Positions 40,701-51,662 of a DNA stretch of 64,000 nt are shown piece by piece. Within the stretch, counting starts at the first letter, position 1. Each line of letters opens with the position of its first letter. The stretch comes from Lysobacteraceae bacterium NML91-0213 (lineage in GTDB: Bacteria > Pseudomonadota > Gammaproteobacteria > Xanthomonadales > Xanthomonadaceae). The notes below the pieces were generated by a model. The model worked only from the letters and a program-made list of their open reading frames with translations. It searched no databases and was not told the origin of the DNA. Location: assembly GCA_002798175.1 (NCBI GenBank), contig NWQL01000001.1, positions 966,145 through 1,030,144 on the forward strand, read 5' to 3'. The translations under genes were made by a program, and so were the position numbers.

Positions 40701-42799
40701 ACAAGGGCACCGCGACGTTCTCCGACATCGCCAACGGCATCTCCGCCGAATACAACTTCTGGCTCGGCGACGCCTTCGCCTCCGGCGGCTCGGTCGGCTA
40801 CGACCACAAGGGCATGGGCATCACCGCCAAGGGCGCGTGGGAGTCGGTGAAGCGGCATTTCCGCGCCCTGGGCGTGGACTGCCAGAACGAGGACTTCACC
40901 GCGGTCGGCATCGGCGACATGTCCGGCGACGTGTTCGGCAACGGCATGCTGCTGTCCAAGCACATCCGCCTGGTGGCGGCGTTCGACCACCGCCACATCT
41001 TCATCGACCCGCAGCCCGATTCCGCGCGCTCGTGGAAGGAGCGCGAGCGGCTGTTCCGCCTGCCGCGTTCGAGTTGGGAGGATTACGACAAGTCGCTGAT
41101 CAGCGCCGGCGGCGGCGTGTGGCCGCGTTCGGCCAAGACGGTGCCGGTCTCCGCACAGGCCCGCGAGGTCCTCGGGCTGGATGCCTCGGTGACCGCGATG
41201 AGCCCCAACGAGCTGATGAACGCCATCCTCAAGGCACCGGTCGACCTGCTGTGGAACGGCGGCATCGGCACCTACGTCAAGGGCTCCACCGAGAGCCACG
41301 CCGATGTCGGCGACCGCGCCAACAATGCCCTGCGCGTGGACGGCTGCGAACTCCGCTGCCGGGTGGTGGGCGAGGGCGGCAACCTCGGCTTCACCCAGCG
41401 CGGGCGCATCGAGGCGGCGCAGGTCGGCGTGCTGCTCAACGCCGACTTCATCGACAACTCCGCCGGCGTCGACACCTCCGACCACGAGGTCAACATCAAG
41501 ATCCTGCTCAATGGCCAGGTGCGGGCGAAGAAGCTCACCCTGCCGGCGCGCAACAAGCTGCTCGCCGACATGACCGGCGAGGTCGAGTCGCTGGTGCTGT
41601 GGGACAACATCCGCCAGAACCAGGCGCTGAGCCTGATGGAGCGGATGAGCGTGTCGCGCCTGGGCTCGAAGCAGCACTTCATCCGCACGCTGGAGGCGCA
41701 GGGCCTCCTCGACCGGCAGATCGAGTTCCTGCCGTCGGACGCGGAGATCTCCGCCCGCAAGGCGCGCGGCCAGGGCTTCACCCGGCCCGAGCTGGCGGTG
41801 CTGCTGTCGTACTCGAAGCTGGTGGCCTTCCAGCAGATGCTCGATTCCGACATCCCGGAAGACCCCTACCTGTCCAAGGAGCTGCAGCGCTACTTCCCGG
41901 AACCGCTGCGCAAGAAGTACGCCGCGGCGATGGAGAAGCATCCGCTCAAGCGCGAGATCATCGCCACCGCGGTCACCAACACCACCATCAACCGGATGGG
42001 CGCGACCTTCCTCATGCGCATGCAGGAGGACACCGGCCGCACGCCGGCGGAGGTGGCCAAGGCGTACACCATCAGCCGCGAGACGCTGGACGCCCGTGCG
42101 CTGTGGACGCAGATCGACGCGCTCGACCTGAAGGTGAGCGAACAGGCGCAGATCGATGCCCTGCAGACGATCTGGCACCTGCAGCGGACCTACGTGCGCT
42201 GGCTGCTCAACCGCCAGGGCGAGATGCCCGCGATCACCAAGGCGGTGGAGCGTTACCACGACGCGCTCAACGAGATCCGCCGGGCCGACGGCATCCTGCC
42301 CGACGCGCAGCGGCCGGAGTACGAGGCCGGGCTGGCGGACTGGGCGGAGAAGGGCATGCCGCCGGCGCTGGCGCGCGAGCTGGCGGAACTGCCGTACCTC
42401 GCCTCGGCACTCGACATCATCGAGCTCGCCCGCACGCGCCGGCTGAAGCCGGTCGACGTGGCCAAGGTGCACTTCCGCGTCGGCGAGGCGCTGCACCTGC
42501 CGTGGCTGTTCTCGCAGATCGAAGCGCTGGAGGTGCAGGGCCGCTGGCACGCGGTGGCACGTGGCGTGCTGCGCGACGACCTCGCCACCCAGCAGACCCT
42601 GCTGACCGCGCAGGTGCTCGACATGGCCGGCCGCAGGGCGGACGACAGGGTTGCCGCCTGGCTGGGTCGCGACGATGCCACGCTGCGCTTCACCCTCGCC
42701 ATGCTCGACGAGATGTGCGCGCAGAAGTCGCTGGACTACCCGACGGTGTCGGTGGCGGTGAGCCGCCTCGGCCAGCTGGCCGGTACCGCACCGGGCTGA
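37796..42799 (+). CDS. gdhB: NAD-specific glutamate dehydrogenase, large 180-kDa class
   Basis: A 1667-aa catabolic enzyme converting glutamate to 2-oxoglutarate plus ammonia with NAD+. A basic N-terminal leader (KRSSTSKPAAAKTARPARAA) precedes ACT-like regulatory regions (~50-700). The catalytic core (~770-1300) has RGGLRWSDRREDFRTEVLG, PVGAKGGFIVKK and VGEGGNLGFTQRGR. The helical C-terminal region completes the family's usual ~1600 residues. Start ATG 37796 gives MTTKRSSTSK. Its product feeds the suc complex encoded elsewhere in the window. Confidence 0.94.
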   Translation: MTTKRSSTSKPAAAKTARPARAAAPKKQARNAGGGILAPIRAAIRNLAGAAGAADAETFANAFYYRMGEDELPLHTADAWAALAFDFLEFARKRKPGSARMRLFNPTLKTHGWESPHTVLQIVNDDMPFLVDSVTMALAEQGIGVHVLGHPVIAMRRDRGGKLQAVGEGEAESLMHLEIDRQPGEAIATIEEALGHVLADVRQIVADWPAMRERMIAVAEDLATRALPVDDAVRAEAQEFLRWASNDHFTFLGYREYQVRQRGGEPGLLAVEDSGLGLLRGKEVGQPRSLRALAAQAARGEGEIDPLILTKTNARSTVHRPGFMDYVGILQFDAKGRAIGEQRFIGLYTSAAYNRRPWDIPLVRERFEQVMSRSGLRETGHSGKALKHILETLPRDELFQSTSDELYRLALGILHLQERVRSRLFVRSDRYGRFYSVLAYVPRDRYNTEVRLRIEAMLRDVLEADRVDTSVQVGESPLAQLHLIVRPRSGNTVDIDPVALDGELSTIVRNWQDDLRDALIASHGEAEGLALAGRFGRALGVDYIEHATPAVAARDVGQLAALESPEDLRLSLVREAGSGDGQGGLHLKLFRQHRDIPLSDVLPVMENMGLRVLSERPHRIDAGGDIFYVQDFEVEAVGADLDLGRVGPAFEEAFSRLWRGDAENDGFNRLIVLASLDWRQVSMLRAYSKYLLQAGVPFSQAYMEQTLARYPLLSRLLVELFESRFHPATGRETRGQIDEGAQQLRAQFAALAGGSADTLAALEPVVLAREGDRAAQYGATRQALTALLDGVGSLDEDRILRGFIGVIDATLRTSYFQRAADGQDKDYVAYKFDCARVPELPKPRPYREIFVYGPRVEGVHLRYGPVARGGLRWSDRREDFRTEVLGLVKAQMVKNTVIVPVGAKGGFIVKKPPVGGDRDAQLAEGIACYKRFISGLLDVTDNVIDGKVVPPNDVVRHDDDDYYLVVAADKGTATFSDIANGISAEYNFWLGDAFASGGSVGYDHKGMGITAKGAWESVKRHFRALGVDCQNEDFTAVGIGDMSGDVFGNGMLLSKHIRLVAAFDHRHIFIDPQPDSARSWKERERLFRLPRSSWEDYDKSLISAGGGVWPRSAKTVPVSAQAREVLGLDASVTAMSPNELMNAILKAPVDLLWNGGIGTYVKGSTESHADVGDRANNALRVDGCELRCRVVGEGGNLGFTQRGRIEAAQVGVLLNADFIDNSAGVDTSDHEVNIKILLNGQVRAKKLTLPARNKLLADMTGEVESLVLWDNIRQNQALSLMERMSVSRLGSKQHFIRTLEAQGLLDRQIEFLPSDAEISARKARGQGFTRPELAVLLSYSKLVAFQQMLDSDIPEDPYLSKELQRYFPEPLRKKYAAAMEKHPLKREIIATAVTNTTINRMGATFLMRMQEDTGRTPAEVAKAYTISRETLDARALWTQIDALDLKVSEQAQIDALQTIWHLQRTYVRWLLNRQGEMPAITKAVERYHDALNEIRRADGILPDAQRPEYEAGLADWAEKGMPPALARELAELPYLASALDIIELARTRRLKPVDVAKVHFRVGEALHLPWLFSQIEALEVQGRWHAVARGVLRDDLATQQTLLTAQVLDMAGRRADDRVAAWLGRDDATLRFTLAMLDEMCAQKSLDYPTVSVAVSRLGQLAGTAPG

Positions 42800-42955
42800 T
42801 CCGGCCTGCAGACGCCCGGCGGCATTGTCCGCCGCGCCGGTGTAGTCGCGAAGTGCCCGCGTGCGTGATGCCGCGGGCACTGTCGTGTCGGCGGGTGGGT
42901 GCCTGTCGTGGTGGCGCCCGCGTTATCCTGCCCGCGACCCATCGGGAGCCGTCGG

Positions 42956-43723
42956 ATGTCCGCGCCGCGTATCGCCTTTCTCGCCAGTCCCGCCGATCAC
43001 GCGCGCGCCGCGCTGGAGGACCTGGTCGCCCGGCACGGCAACCACGCCCCGGAGGAAGCCGACGTGCTGTGTGCGCTCGGTGGCGACGGCTTCATGCTGC
43101 AGACGCTGCATCGTCATGGCGCGCTCGGCAGGCCGGTGTTCGGGATGAAGCTGGGCACGGTCGGTTTCCTGATGAACCACCATCGTGCGGACGGCCTGCT
43201 CGAACGCATCGCCGCGGCCGAGCCTGCCACCCTGCGCCCGCTGGAAATGGTGGCGCAGACCGAGTCGGGCACCAGCGTGGGCTCGCTGGCGTACAACGAG
43301 GTGTCGCTGCTGCGGCAGACCCGGCAGGCCGCGCACCTGAGCATCGAGCTCAATGGCCGTACCCGCCTCGAGGAGCTGATCTGCGACGGCGTGCTGGTGG
43401 CATCCGCCGCCGGCAGTACCGCCTACAACTATTCGGCGCACGGGCCGATCCTGCCGCTGGGCAGCGGGGTGGTCGCGCTGACGCCGATCGCGCCGTTCCG
43501 CCCGCGCCGCTGGCGCGGCGCGATCCTGCGCGCGGACACCGAAGTGGTGTTCCGCGTGCTCGATCCCTACAAGCGTCCGGTCAGCGCCACCGCCGATTCG
43601 CACGAGGTCCGCGACGTCGTCGAGGTGCGCATCCGCGAGGCGCGCGATCGCCAGGTGACCCTGCTGTTCGATCCCGAGCACAACCTCGAGGAGCGGATCC
43701 TGAGCGAGCAGTTCATGGCCTGA
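42956..43723 (+). CDS. nadK: NAD kinase
   Basis: A 255-aa enzyme that phosphorylates NAD to NADP. The GGDG motif is at 42-45 (ALGGDGFML), the NE motif is in AYNEVSLL, and the substrate loop is [15 protein letters not shown]. It is shorter than E. coli NadK, as is usual in Xanthomonads. ATG 42956 follows GGGAG. It lies between gdhB and a 5'-nucleotidase gene on the same strand. Confidence 0.9.
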   Translation: MSAPRIAFLASPADHARAALEDLVARHGNHAPEEADVLCALGGDGFMLQTLHRHGALGRPVFGMKLGTVGFLMNHHRADGLLERIAAAEPATLRPLEMVAQTESGTSVGSLAYNEVSLLRQTRQAAHLSIELNGRTRLEELICDGVLVASAAGSTAYNYSAHGPILPLGSGVVALTPIAPFRPRRWRGAILRADTEVVFRVLDPYKRPVSATADSHEVRDVVEVRIREARDRQVTLLFDPEHNLEERILSEQFMA

Positions 43724-43767
43724 TGGCCGTCTCACGGCATGCGCCGCGCCGGCCGCATAATCCGCGC

Positions 43768-44724
43768 ATGTCCACGCCATCCGTCTCCACGCTGACCATC
43801 GCGATCTCCTCGCGTGCCCTGTTCGACCTCGAGGACAGCCATGCGCTGTTCGAGGAGGAGGGCATCGAGGCGTACTCGAACTACCAGCGCGCCCACGAGG
43901 ACGACATCCTGGCGCCCGGCATCGCGTTCGCGCTGGTGCGCAAGCTGCTCGCACTCAACGAGTCCGCGCCGCCCGATGCGCCGCACGTCGAGGTGATCCT
44001 GCTGTCGCGCAATTCCGCCGACACCGGCCTGCGCATCTTCAACTCGATCCAGCACCACGGGCTGGCGATCTCGCGCGCGACGTTCACCTCCGGCGAGCCG
44101 ACCTGGCCCTACATCCGTCCGTTCGGCGCGCAGCTGCTGCTGTCGGCGAACCCGGAGTCGGTGCGCCGGGCGTTGGCCGATGGCATCGCCGCGGCGACGA
44201 TCCTGCCCACGGCGGCACTGCCGCCACCGGCGCGGGCCGGCGAGGCCGCGACCAGTGCGCGCGCGCAGATCCGCATCGCCTTCGATGGCGACGCGGTGAT
44301 CTTCGGCGACGAGGGCGAGCGGGTGTCGCAGGAAAGCGGCATCGAGGCCTTCCACCGCCACGAACGCGAGCGTGCGCGCGAGGCGCTGTCGGGCGGCCCG
44401 TTCCGCGGATTCCTGTCGGCGCTGCATGACCTGCAGGAAGCATTCCCGGCCGGCCCGGATGCGCCGATCCGCACCGCACTGGTCACCGCGCGATCGGCAC
44501 CTGCGCACGAACGGGTGATCCGCACCCTGCGCGAATGGGGCGTGCGCCTGGACGAGGCGCTGTTCCTCGGTGGACGGCCGAAGGGCCCGTTCCTGGAAGC
44601 ATTCGGCGCCGATATCTTCTTCGACGATTCGCTGCACAACATCGATTCGGCACGCCGGCACGTGACCGCCGGCCACGTGCCGCACGGGATTTCCAACCTG
44701 CCGAAGGTTCCGGCCGGGGAGTAG
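43768..44724 (+). CDS. 5'-nucleotidase (cytosolic 5-nucleotidase family)
   Basis: A 318-aa HAD-like nucleotidase of the family that includes human NT5C1. The N-terminus TLTIAISSRALFDLEDSHALFEEEG, the FDGDAVIFGDEGERV motif and RPKGPFLEAFGADIFFDDS are characteristic. It should dephosphorylate nucleoside monophosphates; the preferred base is not clear. It starts 44 bp after nadK, so the two may be co-transcribed and act in nucleotide balance. Confidence 0.85.
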   Translation: MSTPSVSTLTIAISSRALFDLEDSHALFEEEGIEAYSNYQRAHEDDILAPGIAFALVRKLLALNESAPPDAPHVEVILLSRNSADTGLRIFNSIQHHGLAISRATFTSGEPTWPYIRPFGAQLLLSANPESVRRALADGIAAATILPTAALPPPARAGEAATSARAQIRIAFDGDAVIFGDEGERVSQESGIEAFHRHERERAREALSGGPFRGFLSALHDLQEAFPAGPDAPIRTALVTARSAPAHERVIRTLREWGVRLDEALFLGGRPKGPFLEAFGADIFFDDSLHNIDSARRHVTAGHVPHGISNLPKVPAGE

Positions 44725-44762
44725 GCGAGCAGGCGCCTGTGCACGCGCAGTGCGCCGCCGGG

Positions 44763-45968
44763 TCAGCCTGTGACCACGGCCGCGACCACGCAGGACAGCA
44801 CGATCCACAGCACCGCGACCCGGCCGGTCACCAGCAGCGCCAGGGCGCAGAGTGCAATCGCAAGGTCCGTCGGGCCATGGATCGCCGTCACCCACAGCGG
44901 GTCGTACAGTGCCGCCGCGAGCAGGCCCACCACGGCTGCGTTGGTGCCCGCGACCGCCCTCGCGGCCTCCGGCCAGGCAAGCACGCGCGTCCATACCGGC
45001 AACGTGGCCGTGACCAGCAGGAAGCCCGGCAGGAAGATCGCGCCCAGGGCGACGGCTGCCGAAACGGCGGGTGGCAGTCCGGCGTCGATACTTGCCCCGA
45101 GGTAGGCCGACATCGCGAACATCGGCCCCGGCAGTGCCTGCGCGGCGCCATACCCGGCGAGGAATGTATCCGCGTCCAGCCAGCCCGGGTCGACCACGGA
45201 CTGCTGCAACAAGGGCAGGACGACGTGGCCGCCGCCGAAGACCAGCGCACCAGCGCGATAGAACGCAGCGAGCAGACCCGGCACGTCGGCGTTGGGAGAG
45301 GCCGGCATCGCCAGCGAAAGGCCGAGCAACGTGGCGAAGGCCAGCATGCACGCGAGCGCGGCCAGGCGGCGGACATGCCAGCGCTGCCCGGTGACCACGC
45401 GGGCCCGCACTTGGCGGCAGAACGCCACGCCGAGCATCGCCCCCAGCAGCACCGCGAGCCACTGGCTCCACGCACCGCCGGCCCACAGCACCAGGGCCAT
45501 CGCGCTCGCGGCGATCGCGGCGCGTGACACATCCGGCGCGAGTGACCGCGCCATTCCCAGCAGGCCATGGGCGACCACGGCCACCGCAACGATCTTCAAC
45601 CCCTGCACGACGCTTCCGGTGACCGGGTGCGGTGCGAGCATCGGCGCGGTCAGGGCCAGCACGAACATCAGCAACGCGGAGGGCAGGGTGAAGCCCGCGA
45701 ATGCGGCGAGGGCGCCCGTCCAGCCCGCGCGATCCAGGCCGATGGCAAATCCCAGCTGGCTGCTCGCCGGGCCGGGCAGGAACTGGCACACCGCCAGCAA
45801 CTCGGCAAACCGCTCGTCGTCGAGCCAGCCGCGACGCTCGACGAATTCACGACGCAGGTAGGCCAGGTGCGCGATCGGCCCGCCGAACGAAGTCAGGCCA
45901 AGACCGAGGAAGGCGCGGAACACCTCGGCGGCGGACGGTTGCACGGCGACGTGGTTGCGCTGGCTCAC
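44763..45968 (-). CDS. chrA: Chromate efflux transporter, two-domain ChrA
   Basis: A 401-aa inner-membrane protein made of two homologous CHR domains. The first has LGLTSFGGPIAHLAYLR near residue 25, and the second has ALVFGGGHVVLPLLQQ near 240. About ten hydrophobic segments are visible. The family exports chromate using the proton gradient; no chrB regulator is nearby. The start is GTG 45968, close to GGGAAG. It is the last of a run of minus-strand genes. Confidence 0.87.
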   Translation of the reverse strand: MSQRNHVAVQPSAAEVFRAFLGLGLTSFGGPIAHLAYLRREFVERRGWLDDERFAELLAVCQFLPGPASSQLGFAIGLDRAGWTGALAAFAGFTLPSALLMFVLALTAPMLAPHPVTGSVVQGLKIVAVAVVAHGLLGMARSLAPDVSRAAIAASAMALVLWAGGAWSQWLAVLLGAMLGVAFCRQVRARVVTGQRWHVRRLAALACMLAFATLLGLSLAMPASPNADVPGLLAAFYRAGALVFGGGHVVLPLLQQSVVDPGWLDADTFLAGYGAAQALPGPMFAMSAYLGASIDAGLPPAVSAAVALGAIFLPGFLLVTATLPVWTRVLAWPEAARAVAGTNAAVVGLLAAALYDPLWVTAIHGPTDLAIALCALALLVTGRVAVLWIVLSCVVAAVVTG

Positions 45969-46026
45969 CTTCCCGGGGCCCGCCGGTCGGGACGATGCGC
46001 ACGGCCCCGGGCCGACCCGGCAGCGC

Positions 46027-46575
46027 TCACGGCGTGATGCGGATGTCGGACAACCGCCAGTGCAGGCCCTTGCGGGTCAGCACGAACACCAGCGGCTGGC
46101 CGCGCTCGTCGTCGATGGTCACGGTGAAGCGCGACGTCGACTCGTAGCGGTAGCGCGCGTCGCGGTAGGGCTCGGGACGTTGCGTTTGCTCCAGGCTGCG
46201 CGCTGGTGGCGAACCATCGAGACGCGACCACACGCGCCGGCCTTCCATCAGCGCCGCCAGGCCGACCGGGGTGGCCATGGCGTCCACCACGCCACCGGCC
46301 AGCCCGCTCGCGACACGCAGGCCCAGGCGTCCGAAGACGTTGGACCGCGCAAGGTCTCCGTACTGCCTGGCGATGTGGTCCTCGGCCTGCGCCCTGAGGT
46401 TGGCGCGCAGGGCCGGGAAATCGACCTGGCGCGCGAGCGCGCGGGTGTCGTCGTTGCGGATCGCCTGCTCGATGCCGCGGATGGTCAGCCACGGGCCGGC
46501 GGCGACATACGCCAGCACCGCCAGCACGACCGCGGCCAGCGCCCACGGGAGCCACCGCGCACGCATACGCGTCAT
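46027..46575 (-). CDS. DUF2939 membrane-anchored protein
   Basis: A 182-aa protein with one N-terminal transmembrane helix (ALAAVVLAVLAYVAAG). The conserved DUF2939 start TIRGIEQAIRNDDTRALARQVDFPALRANL follows, with a soluble domain facing the periplasm. A second ATG at 46566 is an alternative start. The function is unknown. It sits between DUF2461 and chrA genes on the same strand. Confidence 0.78.
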   Translation of the reverse strand: MTRMRARWLPWALAAVVLAVLAYVAAGPWLTIRGIEQAIRNDDTRALARQVDFPALRANLRAQAEDHIARQYGDLARSNVFGRLGLRVASGLAGGVVDAMATPVGLAALMEGRRVWSRLDGSPPARSLEQTQRPEPYRDARYRYESTSRFTVTIDDERGQPLVFVLTRKGLHWRLSDIRITP

Positions 46576-46657
46576 GACCGCGCTCCGACGCAGCGCGCCA
46601 CGACCGCAAGGCGGGGCACGGGTACGGCGGGCGGGGTGATGGAAGCGAACGCGGGCA

Positions 46658-47344
46658 TCAGAATTCCAGCTCCAGCGCGGCGCACAGATAGTCCATGAAC
46701 GGCGCGGTCGCGGCCAGTTCGCGGGCGATGGTCTGGCGCAGCCGCGGTCCGGTCATGGTGGCATCGTCAAGCGTACGGAGGATGACGAAGTTGCGGCGGC
46801 GCAGGTCGTCGCGGTAGTCGAAGTCCTCCGGATAGCCGCGCGGCACCCGTACCAGCATGTCGTCGGCCGAGAGACTCCAGCGACGGCGCAGCGCGGGGTC
46901 GTGCGCTGCGCGGCCCCAGCCCTGCGGGTTGTCGACGAGGAACTGGCGGATCTGCCGCAGCACCGGCGTGTCCGGATGCCAGATGCCCGCGGCGAGGAAG
47001 TTCTCCCCGGGCTGCAGGTGGATGTACCACGACGGCGCCGGCACTTCGCGATGGCGCGCATGGAAGAGCTTCGCGCCCTGCCAGCGCTTGTACGGCGACT
47101 TGTCGTTGGCGTAGCGCGTATCGCGATGGATGCGGAACAGCGAGCCGCCCACCGGCCGCGGATCGGCACGGAACTGCAGGCTGACCGCGGCAAGGTCGGG
47201 CTGCAGGTCGCCCAGCAGGCGCTGGAACGGCTCCCGCACATGCGCTTCGTAGTCGGTCCTGTGGGCATGGAACCACTCGCGTTCGTTGTGGCGCGCGAGG
47301 GCGTCCAGGAAACGCAACGACTGGTCGGAGAAGTAGGCGGGCAT
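46658..47344 (-). CDS. DUF2461 family protein
   Basis: A 228-aa soluble protein of the DUF2461 (TIGR02453) family. Characteristic stretches are LRFLDALARHNEREWFHAHR, RIHRDTRYANDKSPYKRW and SWYIHLQPGENFLAAGIW. No catalytic role is established for the family. It follows sbcB by 77 bp on the same strand, so it may be part of the same transcript. Confidence 0.85.
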   Translation of the reverse strand: MPAYFSDQSLRFLDALARHNEREWFHAHRTDYEAHVREPFQRLLGDLQPDLAAVSLQFRADPRPVGGSLFRIHRDTRYANDKSPYKRWQGAKLFHARHREVPAPSWYIHLQPGENFLAAGIWHPDTPVLRQIRQFLVDNPQGWGRAAHDPALRRRWSLSADDMLVRVPRGYPEDFDYRDDLRRRNFVILRTLDDATMTGPRLRQTIARELAATAPFMDYLCAALELEF

Positions 47345-47421
47345 CGGCCATCGCGGCTTGGAGGTCGCGGCATTCTAGGTGGGCGCGGCGGAACCCCGCT
47401 TCACCGGTGATGGCGTCGGGC

Positions 47422-48870
47422 TCAGCCCTGGTCGAGTGAGCCGGCGATCCCGCGGCCCCAGGCTTCCAGCCGGTCGAGCAGCACCTGGACCCTGCCATCG
47501 TCGGCGTGTGCCTGCCGGAGCTGCGCGACCCGGGCGAAGAAATCCGGCAGCGAGTGTTCCGACAGCTCGCTGCCCTCGGCCAGGCGCTGGCGGCGATAGG
47601 CATCCCAGCGCAGGCGTTCGTCCGCACCCAGCAGCTCCGGCCAGTTGCGCGCGCGATAGCGGAACAGCAGTTCGTCCAGTCGCGGGTCCTGGAAGCCGAA
47701 GGCGCGCGTGCCGAGCTGGCCGGGTGGTGTCGCGCGAACCTCGGCGCAGCGCTTGCGGTCGCCCTCGCCGAGGAAACCGTCATAGATCGCGCCATCGGCA
47801 TCGGATGCCGCGCGCTCGGCCTGGACGGCATAGATGCGGCGCACCTTCTCGGCCAGCGCCGGTCCGGCATCGCGCAGGCGCTGCGCGCGCGCCTGCACCA
47901 CCGCATCGTCGATGCACAGGCGCTCGAGATCGGCATGGGTGAGGTGGCGCCAGGCCACCAGCGACGGACAGCGGTTGAGATGGACTTCCTTGAGCGGGAT
48001 GCGCGTCTCGCCCTCGGGCAGGTCGCGTGCGGGGGTGTACAGGCGATCGGCGATCTCGGCCGGATCGAGGTCGAGCAGGCGTTCGGGTTCGCCTTCGAGG
48101 TCGAACACGATCACGCGGCCGTCGATCCGCGGATGGCGCGTCAGCGGCAGCACCGCGGCGGAGCACATCCGCGATGCCGGATAGCGCTGCGAGACGTGCA
48201 GCACCGGCTGCATCGCCACCGTGTCGAGCAGCGAGGCCGCGTGGCGCTTGTCGCGCAGGCGCAGCGCGTAGTCCCACAGCCGTGGCTGCGACGCGCGCAG
48301 GCGCCGTGCCATGCCGATCAGCGCCCGCACGTCCGACACCGCCTCGTGGGCGTCGCCGATACGCACGCCATTGGCGGCCGCCAGATGCTCGAGCTTGAAA
48401 GAGGTGGCCCCGTCGTCACGGCGCGGCCAGGTGATGCCCTCGGGCCGCAGCGCGTGGGCGAGTCGCATCACGTCGAGCAGGTCCCAGCGCGAATTGCCGC
48501 CGCGCCACTCGCGCTCGTACGGATCGTGGAAGTTGCGGTACAGGCCGCAGCGGATGAACTCGTCGTCGAAACGCAGCGAGTTGTATCCGACGCTGCAGGT
48601 GCGCGGCTGCGCCATCGCCTCGTGGATCAGCGCGAATGCCTCGGCCTCGCGCATGCCGTCGCGCAGGGCGCGTTGCGGCTCGATGCCGGTGACCAGGGTC
48701 GCGTCGGGAGACGGCAGCAGGTCGTCCGCGGGGCGGACCAGCAGGTCGATCGGCTCTTCGATCTCGTCGAGCGCTTCGTTGGTGCGGATCGCGGCGAACT
48801 GGGCGATCCGCGTGCGGCGGGGGTCGCTGCCGAAGGTTTCCAAATCGTAGAAAAGAAAACTGGATGACAT
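47422..48870 (-). CDS. sbcB: Exodeoxyribonuclease I
   Basis: A 482-aa 3'-5' single-strand DNA exonuclease used in repair and recombination. The DEDDh residues are visible in FLFYDLETFGSDP (Asp/Glu), NSLRFDDEF (Asp) and HEAVSDVRA (His, Asp). The SH3-like and helical C-terminal domains follow, at the usual length. Its ATG shares one base with the kmo stop (TGATG), so it is translationally coupled to a tryptophan-catabolism gene with no obvious functional link. Confidence 0.93.
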   Translation of the reverse strand: MSSSFLFYDLETFGSDPRRTRIAQFAAIRTNEALDEIEEPIDLLVRPADDLLPSPDATLVTGIEPQRALRDGMREAEAFALIHEAMAQPRTCSVGYNSLRFDDEFIRCGLYRNFHDPYEREWRGGNSRWDLLDVMRLAHALRPEGITWPRRDDGATSFKLEHLAAANGVRIGDAHEAVSDVRALIGMARRLRASQPRLWDYALRLRDKRHAASLLDTVAMQPVLHVSQRYPASRMCSAAVLPLTRHPRIDGRVIVFDLEGEPERLLDLDPAEIADRLYTPARDLPEGETRIPLKEVHLNRCPSLVAWRHLTHADLERLCIDDAVVQARAQRLRDAGPALAEKVRRIYAVQAERAASDADGAIYDGFLGEGDRKRCAEVRATPPGQLGTRAFGFQDPRLDELLFRYRARNWPELLGADERLRWDAYRRQRLAEGSELSEHSLPDFFARVAQLRQAHADDGRVQVLLDRLEAWGRGIAGSLDQG

Positions 48871-50233
48871 CAGCGTTCCGGATTCAGCACGTCCAGCCGT
48901 TCGCGCACGCATGTGTCGAGTGCGTTCCAGTCGATGGCGTCGAGCGATTCGATGCCGGCCGTGGCTTCCCGCAGCAGCTGACGCTGCACCTCGCTGCGCT
49001 CCAGCGCCACCCGGTAGGGGATGCGCATGAAGGTCACCATTGCGTAGTGCGGCACGAAGCGACCGGGGTGGCGTTCCTGCAGCACCAGTTCGAGTGCGCG
49101 CTGCAGCAGGTAGTCCGCATCGTCGACGCGGTCGCGCATCTCGTAATAGTTCTCCAGCGCCATGTGCTGGATCGCCTCGGCGTTGGGCTTGCGCTCGGCC
49201 TCGAAGGCGGAGAACGCGGCTTCGAACGAGTCCGCGCCGCCGATATGCCCCGCCAGCGACACGCAGTCCTCGAACGCGCAGTTCATGCCCTGGCCGTGGA
49301 AGGGCACCATCGCGTGCGCGGCATCGCCCATCAGCACCGCGCGCCCGTCGAGTGCCCAGCGGTCGAGGTACAGCGTTGCCAGCGTGCCGACCGGGTTCGC
49401 ACGCCAGTCGGCTTCCAGGTCGGGAATCAACGCCAGCGCATCGGCGAAGTCGTGCTCGAACAGCGCGCGCGCCTGCGCGGGCGTGCGCACGGTGTCGAAG
49501 CCCGGGTCGCCATGGTTCGGCATGAACAGGGTGACGGTGAAGGTGCGCTCGTCGTTGGGCAGCGCGATGCACATGTAGTCGCCACGCGGCCAGATATGCA
49601 GCGCGTTGGGCTCGATGCGGAAGCCGCCGTCGTCGGCCGGCGGGATCTCCAGCTCGCGGTAGGAGTGGCCGAGCGGCTCGACCCGTTCGCCGAGATCGGT
49701 CACCGCGGTCATCGCCGCGCGCAGCGCCGAGCCGGCACCGTCGGCACCGATCACCGCGTCGAACGCCACGCGGGTGGACGCGCCATCGCGGTCGTCGACG
49801 AAGCGCGCCTCGCACGCGTCGAAATCGACGCCGTCGAGGCGGCTGTCGAAATGCACGCGTGCGCCTGCGGCCTCGGCGATGCCGAGCAGGGTGATGTTGA
49901 GATCGCCGCGGTGCACCGACCAGATCACTTCCGAGTCATCGCGGCCGTAGCGTTGCAGCTGCTGGCTGCCGTCGGCGAAGTGCACCATGCGCCCGCGCAT
50001 CATCACCGCCTGGCGCATCACCGCGTCGTCGGCTTCGGCCTGGCGAAGGGCGTGTCGGCCGCGCTCGGCCAGCGCAAGGTTGATCGAGCGTCCTCCGGCA
50101 TAGCCCTGCCGGCGCGGGTCGCCGCGTTTCTCGTACAGGTCCACCTGCCAGCCCTGGCGGGCAAGCAGCGCGCCGAGCAGTGCGCCGGCAAGGCCCGCGC
50201 CGACGATCACGATGCGCTGGCCGGCCGCGGGCT

Positions 50234-50237
<4 letters not shown>
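48870..50237 (-). CDS. kmo: Kynurenine 3-monooxygenase
   Basis: A 455-aa FAD monooxygenase that turns L-kynurenine into 3-hydroxykynurenine with NADPH and O2. FAD motifs are IVIVGAGLAGALLG at 9-22 and GDAAHAMVPFHGQGMNCAFED. GGRSINLALAERGRHAL is typical of Kmo. Its ATG overlaps the kynU stop as ATGA. Bacterial Kmo normally has a C-terminal helical region, present here to residue 455. Confidence 0.95.
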
Positions 50238-51526
<1,289 letters not shown>

Positions 51527-51627
51527 CGGGAGTTCTCTGGTTTCGCCGCGGATCGACGCGGGGAAGAAGAAAGGAAACCGGGTCGATATCGCGGGAACCG
51601 CAGCGGACGCATCGCGGCTACGGCTCC

Positions 51628-51655
51628 ATCCGCGTTCACCCGTGTGGATCCGTGG
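51628..51655. repeat. Possible fragment of a dispersed intergenic repeat
   Basis: The stretch with atccgcgttcacccgtgtgg followed by atccgtgg, in the 136-bp gap between kynU and acmsd, resembles an extragenic sequence I have seen repeated in many bacterial chromosomes. Only one copy is present in the window, so the repeat status is unproven. Confidence 0.25.
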
Positions 51656-51662
51656 CAGCTGC

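Noticed and set aside
37772-42880. A 1702-codon open frame on the minus strand opposite gdhB
   Set aside because: Same codon-bias effect; gdhB on the plus strand has clear family motifs throughout, and the antisense product has no recognisable fold.
39766-43700. Plus-strand frame in a second register through gdhB and nadK
   Set aside because: Out-of-frame shadow; only its last portion (from 43768) is the real 5'-nucleotidase gene.
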